From Bacteroidales bacterium (GTDB taxonomy: Bacteria > Bacteroidota > Bacteroidia > Bacteroidales > F082), in assembly GCA_016291135.1 (NCBI GenBank), contig JAEFAE010000002.1:1-64000 (forward strand): 64,000 nucleotides of DNA. The letters are read 5' to 3'. The notes beneath the pieces are model-generated. The model was not told the origin of the DNA, searched no databases, and worked only from the letters and a program-made list of their open reading frames with translations. A program made the translations under genes and the position numbers. Each line of letters begins with the position of its first letter. The stretch's first letter is position 1. Positions 53,934 to 61,602 of the stretch are shown in pieces.

Positions 53934-55352
53934 TTAGAATCGGAAGTAGATGAAGGGATTGAAGTCGGAGACACAGAGTGCGCCAGTGGATAGGATCAGA
54001 AGAACCAGCGTGATGGCAAACATGATCCAGGATAGTCTTCGGGAATAGTGCTCGGCAAAGACGGTGTCTTGCAGCTTCTTTCCGCCCTTAGTGAGGGTGA
54101 GGAAGGAGAAAACCAAGGCGATGACGAGGGTGGCCCAGAACTGCGCATCGGCGGTTCCATGAAGGCCCTGCCTGAAGGAGAAGAGCGCAGCATAATACCC
54201 GCCTGCACCGAGGATGTCATCCGCCCTGAAGAGCACCCAGCCCATCATGACGAGGAAGAAAGTGGTGAGAGTGGAAAGTGGAAAGTGGAAAGTTTTCCGT
54301 TTTCCACTTAACAGCTTGTCGATGCAGATGAAGAATCCGTGGAAGGCTCCCCAGAGCACGAAGTTCCAGGAGGCGCCATGCCACAAGCCCGAGAGCAGGA
54401 AACAGAGCCACAAATTGAGGTACATTCGTCCTCTGCCTTTGCGGTTGCCACCCAGCGGGATGTAGAGATAATGCATGATGAAGTTACCCAGGGTCATATG
54501 CCAGCGTTTCCAGAACTCGGTGATGCTCTTGCTGGTATAAGGGTCGTTGAAGTTCTCCGGGAACCGGAAGCCCATCATCATGCCCAAGCCGATGGCCATG
54601 TCGGAATAGCCCGAGAAGTCGAAGTAGATCTGCATGGTATAGGCCAAGATGCCCAGCCAGGCGCTTCCGGTGGACAACTCGGCGTAGTTCATGCCGAAGA
54701 CCTGGTCGGCATACAAGGCCAAGGTGTTGGCGATGAGCACTTTCTTGCTCAAGCCGATGACGAAACGGTAAAAGCCCAGGGCTCGGCCTTCCATGGTGCT
54801 CTCGCGAGAGACCAGCTGTTCGGCCACGGTATTGTAGTTGACGATGGGACCGGCGATGAGCTGGGGAAACATCATGATGTACACCACATAGTCGGTGAGC
54901 TTCTTGCTGGGAGGGGTCGTGCCGCGAAACACGTCGAGGGTATAAGTGATCGACTGGAAGGTGAAGAACGAGATGCCAATGGGCAAGGCCACCTTCATCC
55001 AACCAACGGGCTCATGGTGGAACCAGCCAATGATAGCGTTGAGGTTTTCCATGAGAAAGTTGGCGTATTTGAAATAGATCAACAGCCCTAGCGACATGAT
55101 GATGGAAAGGGCACACAAAACACCTTTCATCTTTAACCTTTCACCTTTCACCTTCGCCATACCTCGCACCAAAAAATAGTTGATGATGCATTCTCCCACC
55201 AGCACCAACACAAAATCGGGTGCTCCATAGGCATAAAAGACCAGGGAAAATAGCAACAGGGTATAGTTCCTGAATTTCCGCGGGGTGAGATAATACACTA
55301 TTAGAAATATGGGTAGGAAAAAGAAAAGAAATATGTTACTACTGAATACCAT
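53934..55352 (-). CDS. MBOAT O-acyltransferase 3 (AlgI/DltB-like)
   Basis: A 472-residue membrane acyltransferase. Signatures are 'MVFSSNIFLFFFLPIFLIVY', 'EFWKRWHMTLGNFIMHYLYI' and 'GLWHGASWNFVLWG'. It is very close to MBOAT 1. Two repeat tracts lie in its loops: 'KVKGERLKMKG' (55121-55153) and 'GKRKTFHFPLST' (54262-54309). It has AlgJ-like 4 two bases upstream and AlgJ-like 3 three bases downstream, so either may be its acceptor partner. Confidence 0.92.
   Translation of the reverse strand: MVFSSNIFLFFFLPIFLIVYYLTPRKFRNYTLLLFSLVFYAYGAPDFVLVLVGECIINYFLVRGMAKVKGERLKMKGVLCALSIIMSLGLLIYFKYANFLMENLNAIIGWFHHEPVGWMKVALPIGISFFTFQSITYTLDVFRGTTPPSKKLTDYVVYIMMFPQLIAGPIVNYNTVAEQLVSRESTMEGRALGFYRFVIGLSKKVLIANTLALYADQVFGMNYAELSTGSAWLGILAYTMQIYFDFSGYSDMAIGLGMMMGFRFPENFNDPYTSKSITEFWKRWHMTLGNFIMHYLYIPLGGNRKGRGRMYLNLWLCFLLSGLWHGASWNFVLWGAFHGFFICIDKLLSGKRKTFHFPLSTLTTFFLVMMGWVLFRADDILGAGGYYAALFSFRQGLHGTADAQFWATLVIALVFSFLTLTKGGKKLQDTVFAEHYSRRLSWIMFAITLVLLILSTGALCVSDFNPFIYFRF
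54262..54309 (-). repeat. GTGGAAA array with inverted arm in MBOAT 3
   Basis: Three tandem copies of GTGGAAA are followed by TTTTCCGTTTTCCACTT, so the tract can fold back on itself (AAGTGGAAA/TTTCCACTT). It encodes a loop before a conserved helix. Confidence 0.75.
55121..55153 (-). repeat. CTTTCACC-type tract in MBOAT 3
   Basis: Tandem acctttca/acctttcacc units encode 'KVKGERLKMKG', a basic loop after the third helix. On the opposite coding strand the same unit occurs in LtaS-like 1 at 43881-43913. Confidence 0.7.
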
Positions 55353-55354
55353 GG

Positions 55355-56704
55355 TTATTGTTGTTTTGACATTTCTTGGTGTTTTTGTTTATTGGTTCGA
55401 AGGACGTAATCAGCATTGTCCAACAGGTTCTCCTCCACGGTGATTCCGCGTTCTTTAGCCTGTTCAACCACCTTCTGGTACCATTCGGGATTGGATTTGA
55501 TATTGTTGATGATAAGGGCAATGGCTTCCTCGTCACTGATGCCCCCGTTACGCAGCTGTTCTTCGGCGAAGGGGATGAATCCGAACATGTATTTTGACAT
55601 GAAAGAGGTGGTGAACATAGCGATGATCAAGTCGCTGTCCTCGATCACCTCGTTGGCGGTGAGGATCATGTTCATGTGTTTTCCGTTGTAAAACGGCCGT
55701 GATGAGTAGATGTCTCTGTTATAAATCCAATAATCCCATTCGTTGAAAGCGTTCACGAAACAGCTGTTCTTGAGTTGTTTAAAATAGCTGTCTCCGACCA
55801 ACAACAGGTTGATGCGGTCTTTCCCTATGGTATCCTTTAGGGTAAATTCGGGTTGAGGGATTGCCGGTTTTCGAAAGGGAAACAAGAGGTTCAGGTTGTC
55901 TTCCAGTTCGCTGTCCGATCCAGAGTAGTCGGTGGTTAGATTCCAGTCGAGTATCTCTATCGAAGGCATGGCTTTTCCCGTGACCTCCTCGATTTTCCTG
56001 AAAAGCGAGTCGCACACGAAAGGAATAGTGGATTCAGCCCAGTGGGTACCCGTTTGGGCATACAGGGGATAGGGGAATTCGTCTTTTATCTGCTGGAAAT
56101 AATGATAGAAATCAATATAAGGAATGCCTTTTTCCTCAAATAGTTTAATATAATACTCAATAAGTTGAAAATCAGATATTTCATCTTTGTAAGGCTGGGG
56201 CATGTATTCGGGATAAACGGCTGTTTTGGAAGGGCAGAACACAAACAAAAAATCCGTACCGCGTTGCTTTATGATGTTGATGAACTCCAGCGTTTCCTCC
56301 ACGTTCTTCACGGCATCGGCCTTGGCGTTCTCCACGCTGCCGAGATCCCAGATCAGCTTCTTTCCTGTGATGTCGTTCAAATACATGGTCAAGTAGAACT
56401 CATTGTTTGAACCTTTGACGATGTTGCTATTGGTGATTTTGCCGAAACAAGTGTAAACCGCTTGGTTGTAGCATCGGATGAAAAACTCCCGGAAACCCGT
56501 GCGTTGCTTGGCGTAACTGGTGAGGAAATTTTGATAAGTCCCGTTGTAACACTTTTTGAAGGTCAGGGTATCTTTCGTGATCTCGTCGGTGAATCCATTG
56601 AGGGGTTTCATCTTTACCATGGGGAAAAACCCTTGGAGCATGATGGCGATCAGTAGGGTCATCATGACGACAAAGGGGATGGTAAAGTGTTTCTTGGCGT
56701 TCAT
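55355..56704 (-). CDS. AlgJ/AlgX-like SGNH protein 4
   Basis: A 449-residue anchored periplasmic protein. It shows 'RTGFREFFIRCYNQAVY', 'CPSKTAVYPEYMP', 'QTGTHWAESTIPF' and 'LVGDSYFKQLK', so the expected catalytic His and Ser are present. It ends with 'NPEWYQKVVEQAKERG'. Its start overlaps the stop of AlgJ-like 5 by four bases (ATGA) and its stop is two bases before MBOAT 3. Strong paralogy to AlgJ-like 3 and 5 points to local tandem duplication. Confidence 0.82.
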   Translation of the reverse strand: MNAKKHFTIPFVVMMTLLIAIMLQGFFPMVKMKPLNGFTDEITKDTLTFKKCYNGTYQNFLTSYAKQRTGFREFFIRCYNQAVYTCFGKITNSNIVKGSNNEFYLTMYLNDITGKKLIWDLGSVENAKADAVKNVEETLEFINIIKQRGTDFLFVFCPSKTAVYPEYMPQPYKDEISDFQLIEYYIKLFEEKGIPYIDFYHYFQQIKDEFPYPLYAQTGTHWAESTIPFVCDSLFRKIEEVTGKAMPSIEILDWNLTTDYSGSDSELEDNLNLLFPFRKPAIPQPEFTLKDTIGKDRINLLLVGDSYFKQLKNSCFVNAFNEWDYWIYNRDIYSSRPFYNGKHMNMILTANEVIEDSDLIIAMFTTSFMSKYMFGFIPFAEEQLRNGGISDEEAIALIINNIKSNPEWYQKVVEQAKERGITVEENLLDNADYVLRTNKQKHQEMSKQQ

Positions 56705-58026
56705 TGTTTATGGCTGTTTAATACATAGATGGCATTGTCGCGAAGGTTGTCCTCCACGCTCAGATTCCTTTCCGCGGCCTGCTTGACGATGGCTTCGTAC
56801 CATTCGGGGTTGCTTTTGATCTCTTCCATCTTCAACAGGATGGTCTCTTCCTCGTTGAGCGGACCGTGTGCAAACAGGTTGAAGGCGCGTTGCTCGAATC
56901 CCCAAAGGTATTCGTAGATGTAAGGAGAGGTGACGATCGCCATGACGATGTCGGCGTCCTCGAGCATTTGGTAAGCCTCTGCGTAATAATCCACTTTTTT
57001 CCAGTTCAGGTTCTCGCGCAGGGTAAGCAGATTCTCGTTGTACCGCCAATAGTCGCAGTAATGGAAGGCGTCGTTGAAACACGACCTCTTGACTTGGATG
57101 AAATAGCTGTCGCCTACCACCAGCAGGTTGGGGTGGTCTTTCCCTACCGTGTCGGTCAATCGGAAGACGGGTCTTCCCACCGGAGGTTTCTCAACAGGGA
57201 AGTAAAGGTTCATCAAAGCCTCCAGCTCGCCGTCTTGATTGGAATAATCGGTGGTGATGTTTTCGTCGATGACTTCTATGCTTGGCAGGGAATAACCCGT
57301 CACCACTTCCAAGGCCCTGAAGAGGGTGTCGACAACAAAGGGGATGGAGGCCTCCGACCAGTGCGATCCATAGCGGGTGTAGAGCGGGTAGGAGACGGTG
57401 TCTTTGATGTCCCTGAAGCAGTGAAATAGGTCGAGGTAGGGAATACCCGCCTCCTTGAACAGCTCGATGTAGTACTCCGAAAGTATGAAATGAGGTTGTT
57501 TCAGACAATTCTGATAGGCGTTAGGCAGGTTCTCCTGATCGGTATATACTTTCGAGGGGGCAAAGACGAACAGGAAGTCGGTGTGGTGCTGATGTAGGGT
57601 GTCGATCAGCCGAAGCGTCTCCTTCACGTTGTCGCGAGCGACCGCCTTGGCTCGTTCCTCTGTTTCAAAGAACTCTTTCACTCGTTTGCCGGAGATATCG
57701 TCAAGATACATCGTCATGTACAGTTCCTTGTTTTTCCCACAAACCACATTGTCGTTGCTGATTTTGTCAAAGCACCAATAACACAGCTGGTTATAACTTC
57801 TAATAAGGAATTCCCGGAAGCCGGTATGCACGCGGGCATAGTCGGTCAGGTACTCTTGGAAAGATCCGTCCATCCAAGTGTCCCTGTTGAGTTTGACGCG
57901 CGATTTTGCATCGTAAAATCCACTTAGGGACTTAGCCGGAATCCAGTGGGTGAAGCCTTGCACCAGAGAGGCCGTCATCAACAGCATGAGGCAAAGAAAA
58001 GGAATGATGAAATGACGCTGTTTCAT
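56701..58026 (-). CDS. AlgJ/AlgX-like SGNH protein 5
   Basis: A 441-residue paralogue. It shows 'HTGFREFLIRSYNQLCYW', 'APSKVYTDQENLP' (the usual YPE is changed), 'RYGSHWSEASIPF' and 'VVGDSYFIQVK'. It ends with 'NPEWYEAIVKQAAERN'. ATGA overlaps join it to AlgJ-like 6 upstream and AlgJ-like 4 downstream, so the three are translated from one message. Confidence 0.82.
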   Translation of the reverse strand: MKQRHFIIPFLCLMLLMTASLVQGFTHWIPAKSLSGFYDAKSRVKLNRDTWMDGSFQEYLTDYARVHTGFREFLIRSYNQLCYWCFDKISNDNVVCGKNKELYMTMYLDDISGKRVKEFFETEERAKAVARDNVKETLRLIDTLHQHHTDFLFVFAPSKVYTDQENLPNAYQNCLKQPHFILSEYYIELFKEAGIPYLDLFHCFRDIKDTVSYPLYTRYGSHWSEASIPFVVDTLFRALEVVTGYSLPSIEVIDENITTDYSNQDGELEALMNLYFPVEKPPVGRPVFRLTDTVGKDHPNLLVVGDSYFIQVKRSCFNDAFHYCDYWRYNENLLTLRENLNWKKVDYYAEAYQMLEDADIVMAIVTSPYIYEYLWGFEQRAFNLFAHGPLNEEETILLKMEEIKSNPEWYEAIVKQAAERNLSVEDNLRDNAIYVLNSHKQ

Positions 58027-59411
58027 GGCATTGGGTGTTGTGTGATCCTTGTGGATCGTTTAACAGGGATACTGTCTTTCAGGGTCTCGATGAAGAAATC
58101 TGGATGAGCGTTTACGACGTTACGAGCCTCGGTGTTGATGGCGGTGTCTAGGGGTATTTGATAGGTCTCCGCCCGTTGTTGGATGTCGGCCAGCCACTTG
58201 GGGGAGTTGTGGATATTTCGGATGCAGGCAGCTTCGGCTTGTCGGAGGTCTTCAGGATCGCAGCAGAGGGCCAACAGTGCCTGCTGGCTGAATTGGTCGC
58301 TCATCTTGTAGAGCTGGGTGGAGCTGTAGAGGAGCATCACCACGTCGGCGCTGAGCAGCTCGTCAACGAGATCCAGCTCTTGGGTGGAGTGGTGCAACGA
58401 GTCGAAATAGATGGTGCTGTTGTAATACCAATAGGCACTGGATGAGAACAGGGAATCCATCGGGATCTGATCACACAAGTTCCAGTAGAAGGAGTCTCCT
58501 ATGACGATCAGTTTTGGTTTGACCGCACCTGGGCGCAGCTCCACGTGCACATCGGCATACTGTTGGGGACGGCGTTGTAGCGGACGAACCAGATTCAGCA
58601 ACTCTTCCAGATCGTTGTCCGGTCTTCTGATCTTATCGATGTAGGGGGTCCCGATCACCAGGTGATTCAGGCGGACTTCCTTTTTTTCTTCTATATAGCG
58701 AAAGAGACTGTCGGCGGCATACAAGGCGGCGAGGTTGCTCCAATGGGTGCCTTTCTGTGGGAACAGGTCGAAAGTGGCGGTATCTTTCATCTGAAGGAAC
58801 CATTGCTCCATATTGATATGGTTCAGGCCCAGTGCGTTGAACTTGTCTTCGTAATAGTCTCTTGCGCTGAGTATCTTGGGTCGGGTGGTGACGGTATCGT
58901 CGGGGAGGTATTCGGGATAGATCAGGTCTTTTCCGGGGGCTTGGCAGACCAGAAGCGTGGTGCCATAGTCCTCCAAGATGTGTTGCAGCTGGTAAAGGCG
59001 CAAGGCTTCTTCGTCGAAACCCTTGGCTAAGGCCAGCGAGTCTTTCTTTTGGTTGTAGGTGCCGCCATGGTAGTAATCCTCCACAAACCAAGGCTCGTAT
59101 AGCCAGCCTTCTTTGCCGAAGGTCAAGACGCTTTGGGTGTAGGTCTTGTGGTAAAAGTCCCAGAGGTACTGGTTATACCACCGAATCGTAACAGGTCGAT
59201 AGCCGTAGTGCTGTCGCAGGTATCGCTCCAGGCTGCGCTGATAATGACCGCTGTGGAAGTTGTCCCAGGTGAGTTTTGGGATTTTGGCCTGTGGCGAGAC
59301 GCCCGCCAGGGGCTTGACTTTTAGGACATGAAGATGCTCCTGCACCATGGGCGCGAAAGCCAACACGGCGAGGAGGATGAACAAAATAAGGGTGGTCTGT
59401 TCTTTCTTCAT
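58023..59411 (-). CDS. AlgJ/AlgX-like SGNH protein 6
   Basis: The track ORF begins at 60113 inside the U32 gene. The real start is ATG 59411 (462 residues), which gives the expected N-terminal anchor ('LILFILLAVLAFAPMV') and has a promoter box just upstream. Motifs are 'HYGYRPVTIRWYNQYLW', 'APGKDLIYPEYLP', 'QKGTHWSNLAAL' and 'VIGDSFYWN'. It is closest to AlgJ-like 1, so the two subtypes bracket the cluster. The helical motif is present ('SPKWLADIQQRAETYQ') but followed by a further tail. It is the first gene of the minus-strand operon. Confidence 0.82.
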   Translation of the reverse strand: MKKEQTTLILFILLAVLAFAPMVQEHLHVLKVKPLAGVSPQAKIPKLTWDNFHSGHYQRSLERYLRQHYGYRPVTIRWYNQYLWDFYHKTYTQSVLTFGKEGWLYEPWFVEDYYHGGTYNQKKDSLALAKGFDEEALRLYQLQHILEDYGTTLLVCQAPGKDLIYPEYLPDDTVTTRPKILSARDYYEDKFNALGLNHINMEQWFLQMKDTATFDLFPQKGTHWSNLAALYAADSLFRYIEEKKEVRLNHLVIGTPYIDKIRRPDNDLEELLNLVRPLQRRPQQYADVHVELRPGAVKPKLIVIGDSFYWNLCDQIPMDSLFSSSAYWYYNSTIYFDSLHHSTQELDLVDELLSADVVMLLYSSTQLYKMSDQFSQQALLALCCDPEDLRQAEAACIRNIHNSPKWLADIQQRAETYQIPLDTAINTEARNVVNAHPDFFIETLKDSIPVKRSTRITQHPMP

Positions 59412-59424
59412 GACAACATTAATC

Positions 59425-59451
59425 TTGCAAAAGTATAAATTATTATCTTTG
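59425..59451 (+). promoter_or_regulatory. Promoter of the U32 gene (TTG-N16-TATCTTTG)
   Basis: TTG at 59425-59427 and TATCTTTG at 59444-59451, ending 5 bases before the ATG at 59457. The 45-base divergent gap thus carries promoters for both directions. Confidence 0.6.
59428..59435 (-). promoter_or_regulatory. -7 promoter box of the AlgJ/MBOAT operon
   Basis: Minus-strand TACTTTTG fits TAnnTTTG, 16 bases before the ATG at 59411. It overlaps the divergent U32 promoter region. Confidence 0.45.
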
Positions 59452-59456
59452 CATTC

Positions 59457-61505
59457 ATGAAAAATACCAGGATTGAGCTTCTTTCGCCCGCCAAAGACGT
59501 GGAAGTGGGTATCGCCGCCATCAACCACGGGGCGGATGCCGTCTATATCGGGGGTCCCGCCTTCGGGGCTCGGGAGAAGGCCGGCAACAGCATCGCCGAC
59601 ATCGAGCGGCTGTGCCGTCATGCGGCCTTGTTCGATGCCAAGGTGTATGTTACTTTGAACACCTTGCTCTACGATAGTGAGTTGGAACAAGCTCGTCGGA
59701 TCGCCCTTGACTGCTGGAATGCCGGGGTCGATGCTTTGATTGTGCAGGACATGGCCCTGTTGCAGATGGATTTGCCCATCCCTTTGCATGCCAGCACGCA
59801 ATGCGATAACATGACGGTGGAGAAGGTTCATTTTCTGGAGTCGGTGGGCTTTTCGCAAGTGGTGTTGGGTCGTGAGCTCACGATCGACCAGATCCGTGAG
59901 ATCCGGCAGCACACCACGGTGCCTTTGGAATTTTTCGTGCATGGGGCCTTGTGTGTGAGCCATAGTGGGCAGTGTTATCTGAGTCACTATATCGGCAACC
60001 GTTCGGCCAACCGAGGTGCTTGTGCCCAGCCTTGCCGACTTCCTTGGGATTTGGTGGCTTCTTCCTTGTCCTCTTCCCAAGGGAGGGAGGAGACCCTGAT
60101 TAAAGGAAAGCACCTTCTATGCTTAAAGGATTTGAACAACAGCACCCATCTCGAAGAATTGATGGATGCGGGCATCACGAGTTTCAAGATCGAAGGCCGT
60201 TTGAAAGACGCTGATTATGTAAAGAATGTGACTGCTTTTTACCGGCAGTTGCTGGATGCGATCTTCGAGCGTCGTCCTGAGTATGTCCAAGCCTCGCTCG
60301 GTCATGGTAGCTTTGATTTCGAGGTGAACCCTTCAAAGTCGTTCAACCGGGGCTTCACCGACTATTTCATTCACGGTCGCCAGCCAGGTATCGGTTCCCC
60401 CGATACGCCCAAGTCGATGGGCGAATACATCGGGGTGGTGAAATGGTGCAATTCCGTCCAGATGGAAATCCAATTGGATCCTATAGCGGCGCTTGGCCAG
60501 GTGTCGCTGCACAATGGGGATGGTTTGTGTTTCCTAAATGATGATGGGGAGCTGGTTGGTATCCGCGCCGATGTGGTACGGAATGGTACGGACCCGGTAC
60601 GGAAAGGTACGGATGCGGTACGGAAAGGTACGGACGCCGTTTGTAAGGTGGTCACCAATCGGCCTCACGGAGCCTCCCGCGGCACGCGCATCTATAGGAA
60701 TTATGACCTTGAATGGCAGAAACAAGTGGATGCTTCCAAAGGCAACCGCAAGATCGATATCGCCTTGGTGTTGTCGGAAACGGAAGAAGGCTATGAGTTA
60801 AGTGGAAAGTTGAACCCCGAAGGGCTCACCGACCGAATGGGAGGTAAAGTGGAAAGTGGAACCCCGGAGGGCTCACCGACCGAATGGGAGGTAAAGTTTT
60901 CCGTTTTCCGTTTTACACTTTCCACTCCCAAGATCGTCGCCACCAACCCGGAGAAGGCCTCGGAGAACATCCGCAAGAAGGCCCTGCAGTGGGGCGACAC
61001 GGTGTTCAATCCCGTAAACCTAGAGCTGCGTTTTTCTCAGCCTTATCTGATCCCTGCCTCTGTGCTTGGGGAGTTGAAACGGGGCTTGGTGGAACGGTTA
61101 ACCGAAGTGTTGATCGATCGGCATCATCGTTCTCGATTAGGGAAAGCGGTTCTTGCTAAGGAGGGCGCTTCTTCTGAGTCGCGGATATCTTCCGGAGGAG
61201 CATCTGCGCCCGCCCCGTATCCTACCTCCCAACTGTCCTATCAAGGCAATGTCACCAACCATTTGGCGGAGGCCTTCTATCGTTCGCATGGGGTAGCGGA
61301 AATCGAGGAAGCCTTGGAGAAGTCGTTCTCGAAGCAACCCGGTCTGACCTTGATGACCACCCACCATTGTATCCGTTTCGCCAACGGAATGTGTTTGAAA
61401 AACCACCCCGCTTACACGGGTCCATTAACGATCCGCAACGGATCCAACACCTTCCGGTTGGAATTTGATTGCAAGCATTGTCTTATGAAAGTTATCTCAA
61501 TTTAA
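59457..61505 (+). CDS. U32 family peptidase-like protein (RlhA/YhbU type)
   Basis: A 682-residue protein with the U32 signature 'EFFVHGALCVSHSGQCYLS' (about 162-180) and 'RGACAQPCRLPW'. The N-terminal TIM-like part begins 'IELLSPAKDVEVGIAAINHG'. Once called collagenase-like, many U32 proteins in fact act in RNA modification; the long form with a C-terminal extension is like E. coli RlhA (23S rRNA C2501 hydroxylation). A conserved Cys set is present. About 45 residues between the domains come from a repeat element read in two frames (60796-60930). It is monocistronic and divergent from the AlgJ operon. Confidence 0.85.
   Translation: MKNTRIELLSPAKDVEVGIAAINHGADAVYIGGPAFGAREKAGNSIADIERLCRHAALFDAKVYVTLNTLLYDSELEQARRIALDCWNAGVDALIVQDMALLQMDLPIPLHASTQCDNMTVEKVHFLESVGFSQVVLGRELTIDQIREIRQHTTVPLEFFVHGALCVSHSGQCYLSHYIGNRSANRGACAQPCRLPWDLVASSLSSSQGREETLIKGKHLLCLKDLNNSTHLEELMDAGITSFKIEGRLKDADYVKNVTAFYRQLLDAIFERRPEYVQASLGHGSFDFEVNPSKSFNRGFTDYFIHGRQPGIGSPDTPKSMGEYIGVVKWCNSVQMEIQLDPIAALGQVSLHNGDGLCFLNDDGELVGIRADVVRNGTDPVRKGTDAVRKGTDAVCKVVTNRPHGASRGTRIYRNYDLEWQKQVDASKGNRKIDIALVLSETEEGYELSGKLNPEGLTDRMGGKVESGTPEGSPTEWEVKFSVFRFTLSTPKIVATNPEKASENIRKKALQWGDTVFNPVNLELRFSQPYLIPASVLGELKRGLVERLTEVLIDRHHRSRLGKAVLAKEGASSESRISSGGASAPAPYPTSQLSYQGNVTNHLAEAFYRSHGVAEIEEALEKSFSKQPGLTLMTTHHCIRFANGMCLKNHPAYTGPLTIRNGSNTFRLEFDCKHCLMKVISI
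60796..60930 (+). repeat. Duplicated composite repeat element inside the U32 gene
   Basis: Two 47-base units start at 60800 and 60847 (aagtggaaagt..., ctcaccgaccgaatgggagg) and differ at two positions by eye. A TTTTCCGTTTTCCG and TTTACACTTTCCACT arm follows. Because 47 is not a multiple of three, the first unit reads 'NPEGLTDRMGG' and the second 'TPEGSPTEWEV'. The reverse complement of the same unit lies in LtaS-like 1 (43072-43137). Confidence 0.9.
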
Positions 61506-61602
61506 ATACGTTATTCGTTCGGTGTTTTACCGAACGAGCAGCGAAGTAATTACGAATCAATGCGACTTTTTTCAACTTTTTTCAACTAAATTCAACCGAA
61601 AA

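Noticed and set aside
54262-54309. GTGGAAA arrays as a CRISPR array
   Set aside because: Units are about 7 bases with no unique spacers, lie in coding frames, and no cas gene is present.
58023-60113. A 696-residue AlgJ-like protein as given by the track
   Set aside because: The first 234 residues are antisense to the U32 gene; ATG 59411 has a promoter box and starts the membrane anchor.
61561-61595. Three TTCAAC repeats before the ABC exporter as an operator
   Set aside because: The units are short, T-rich and irregularly spaced; I cannot tell them from a low-complexity leader.
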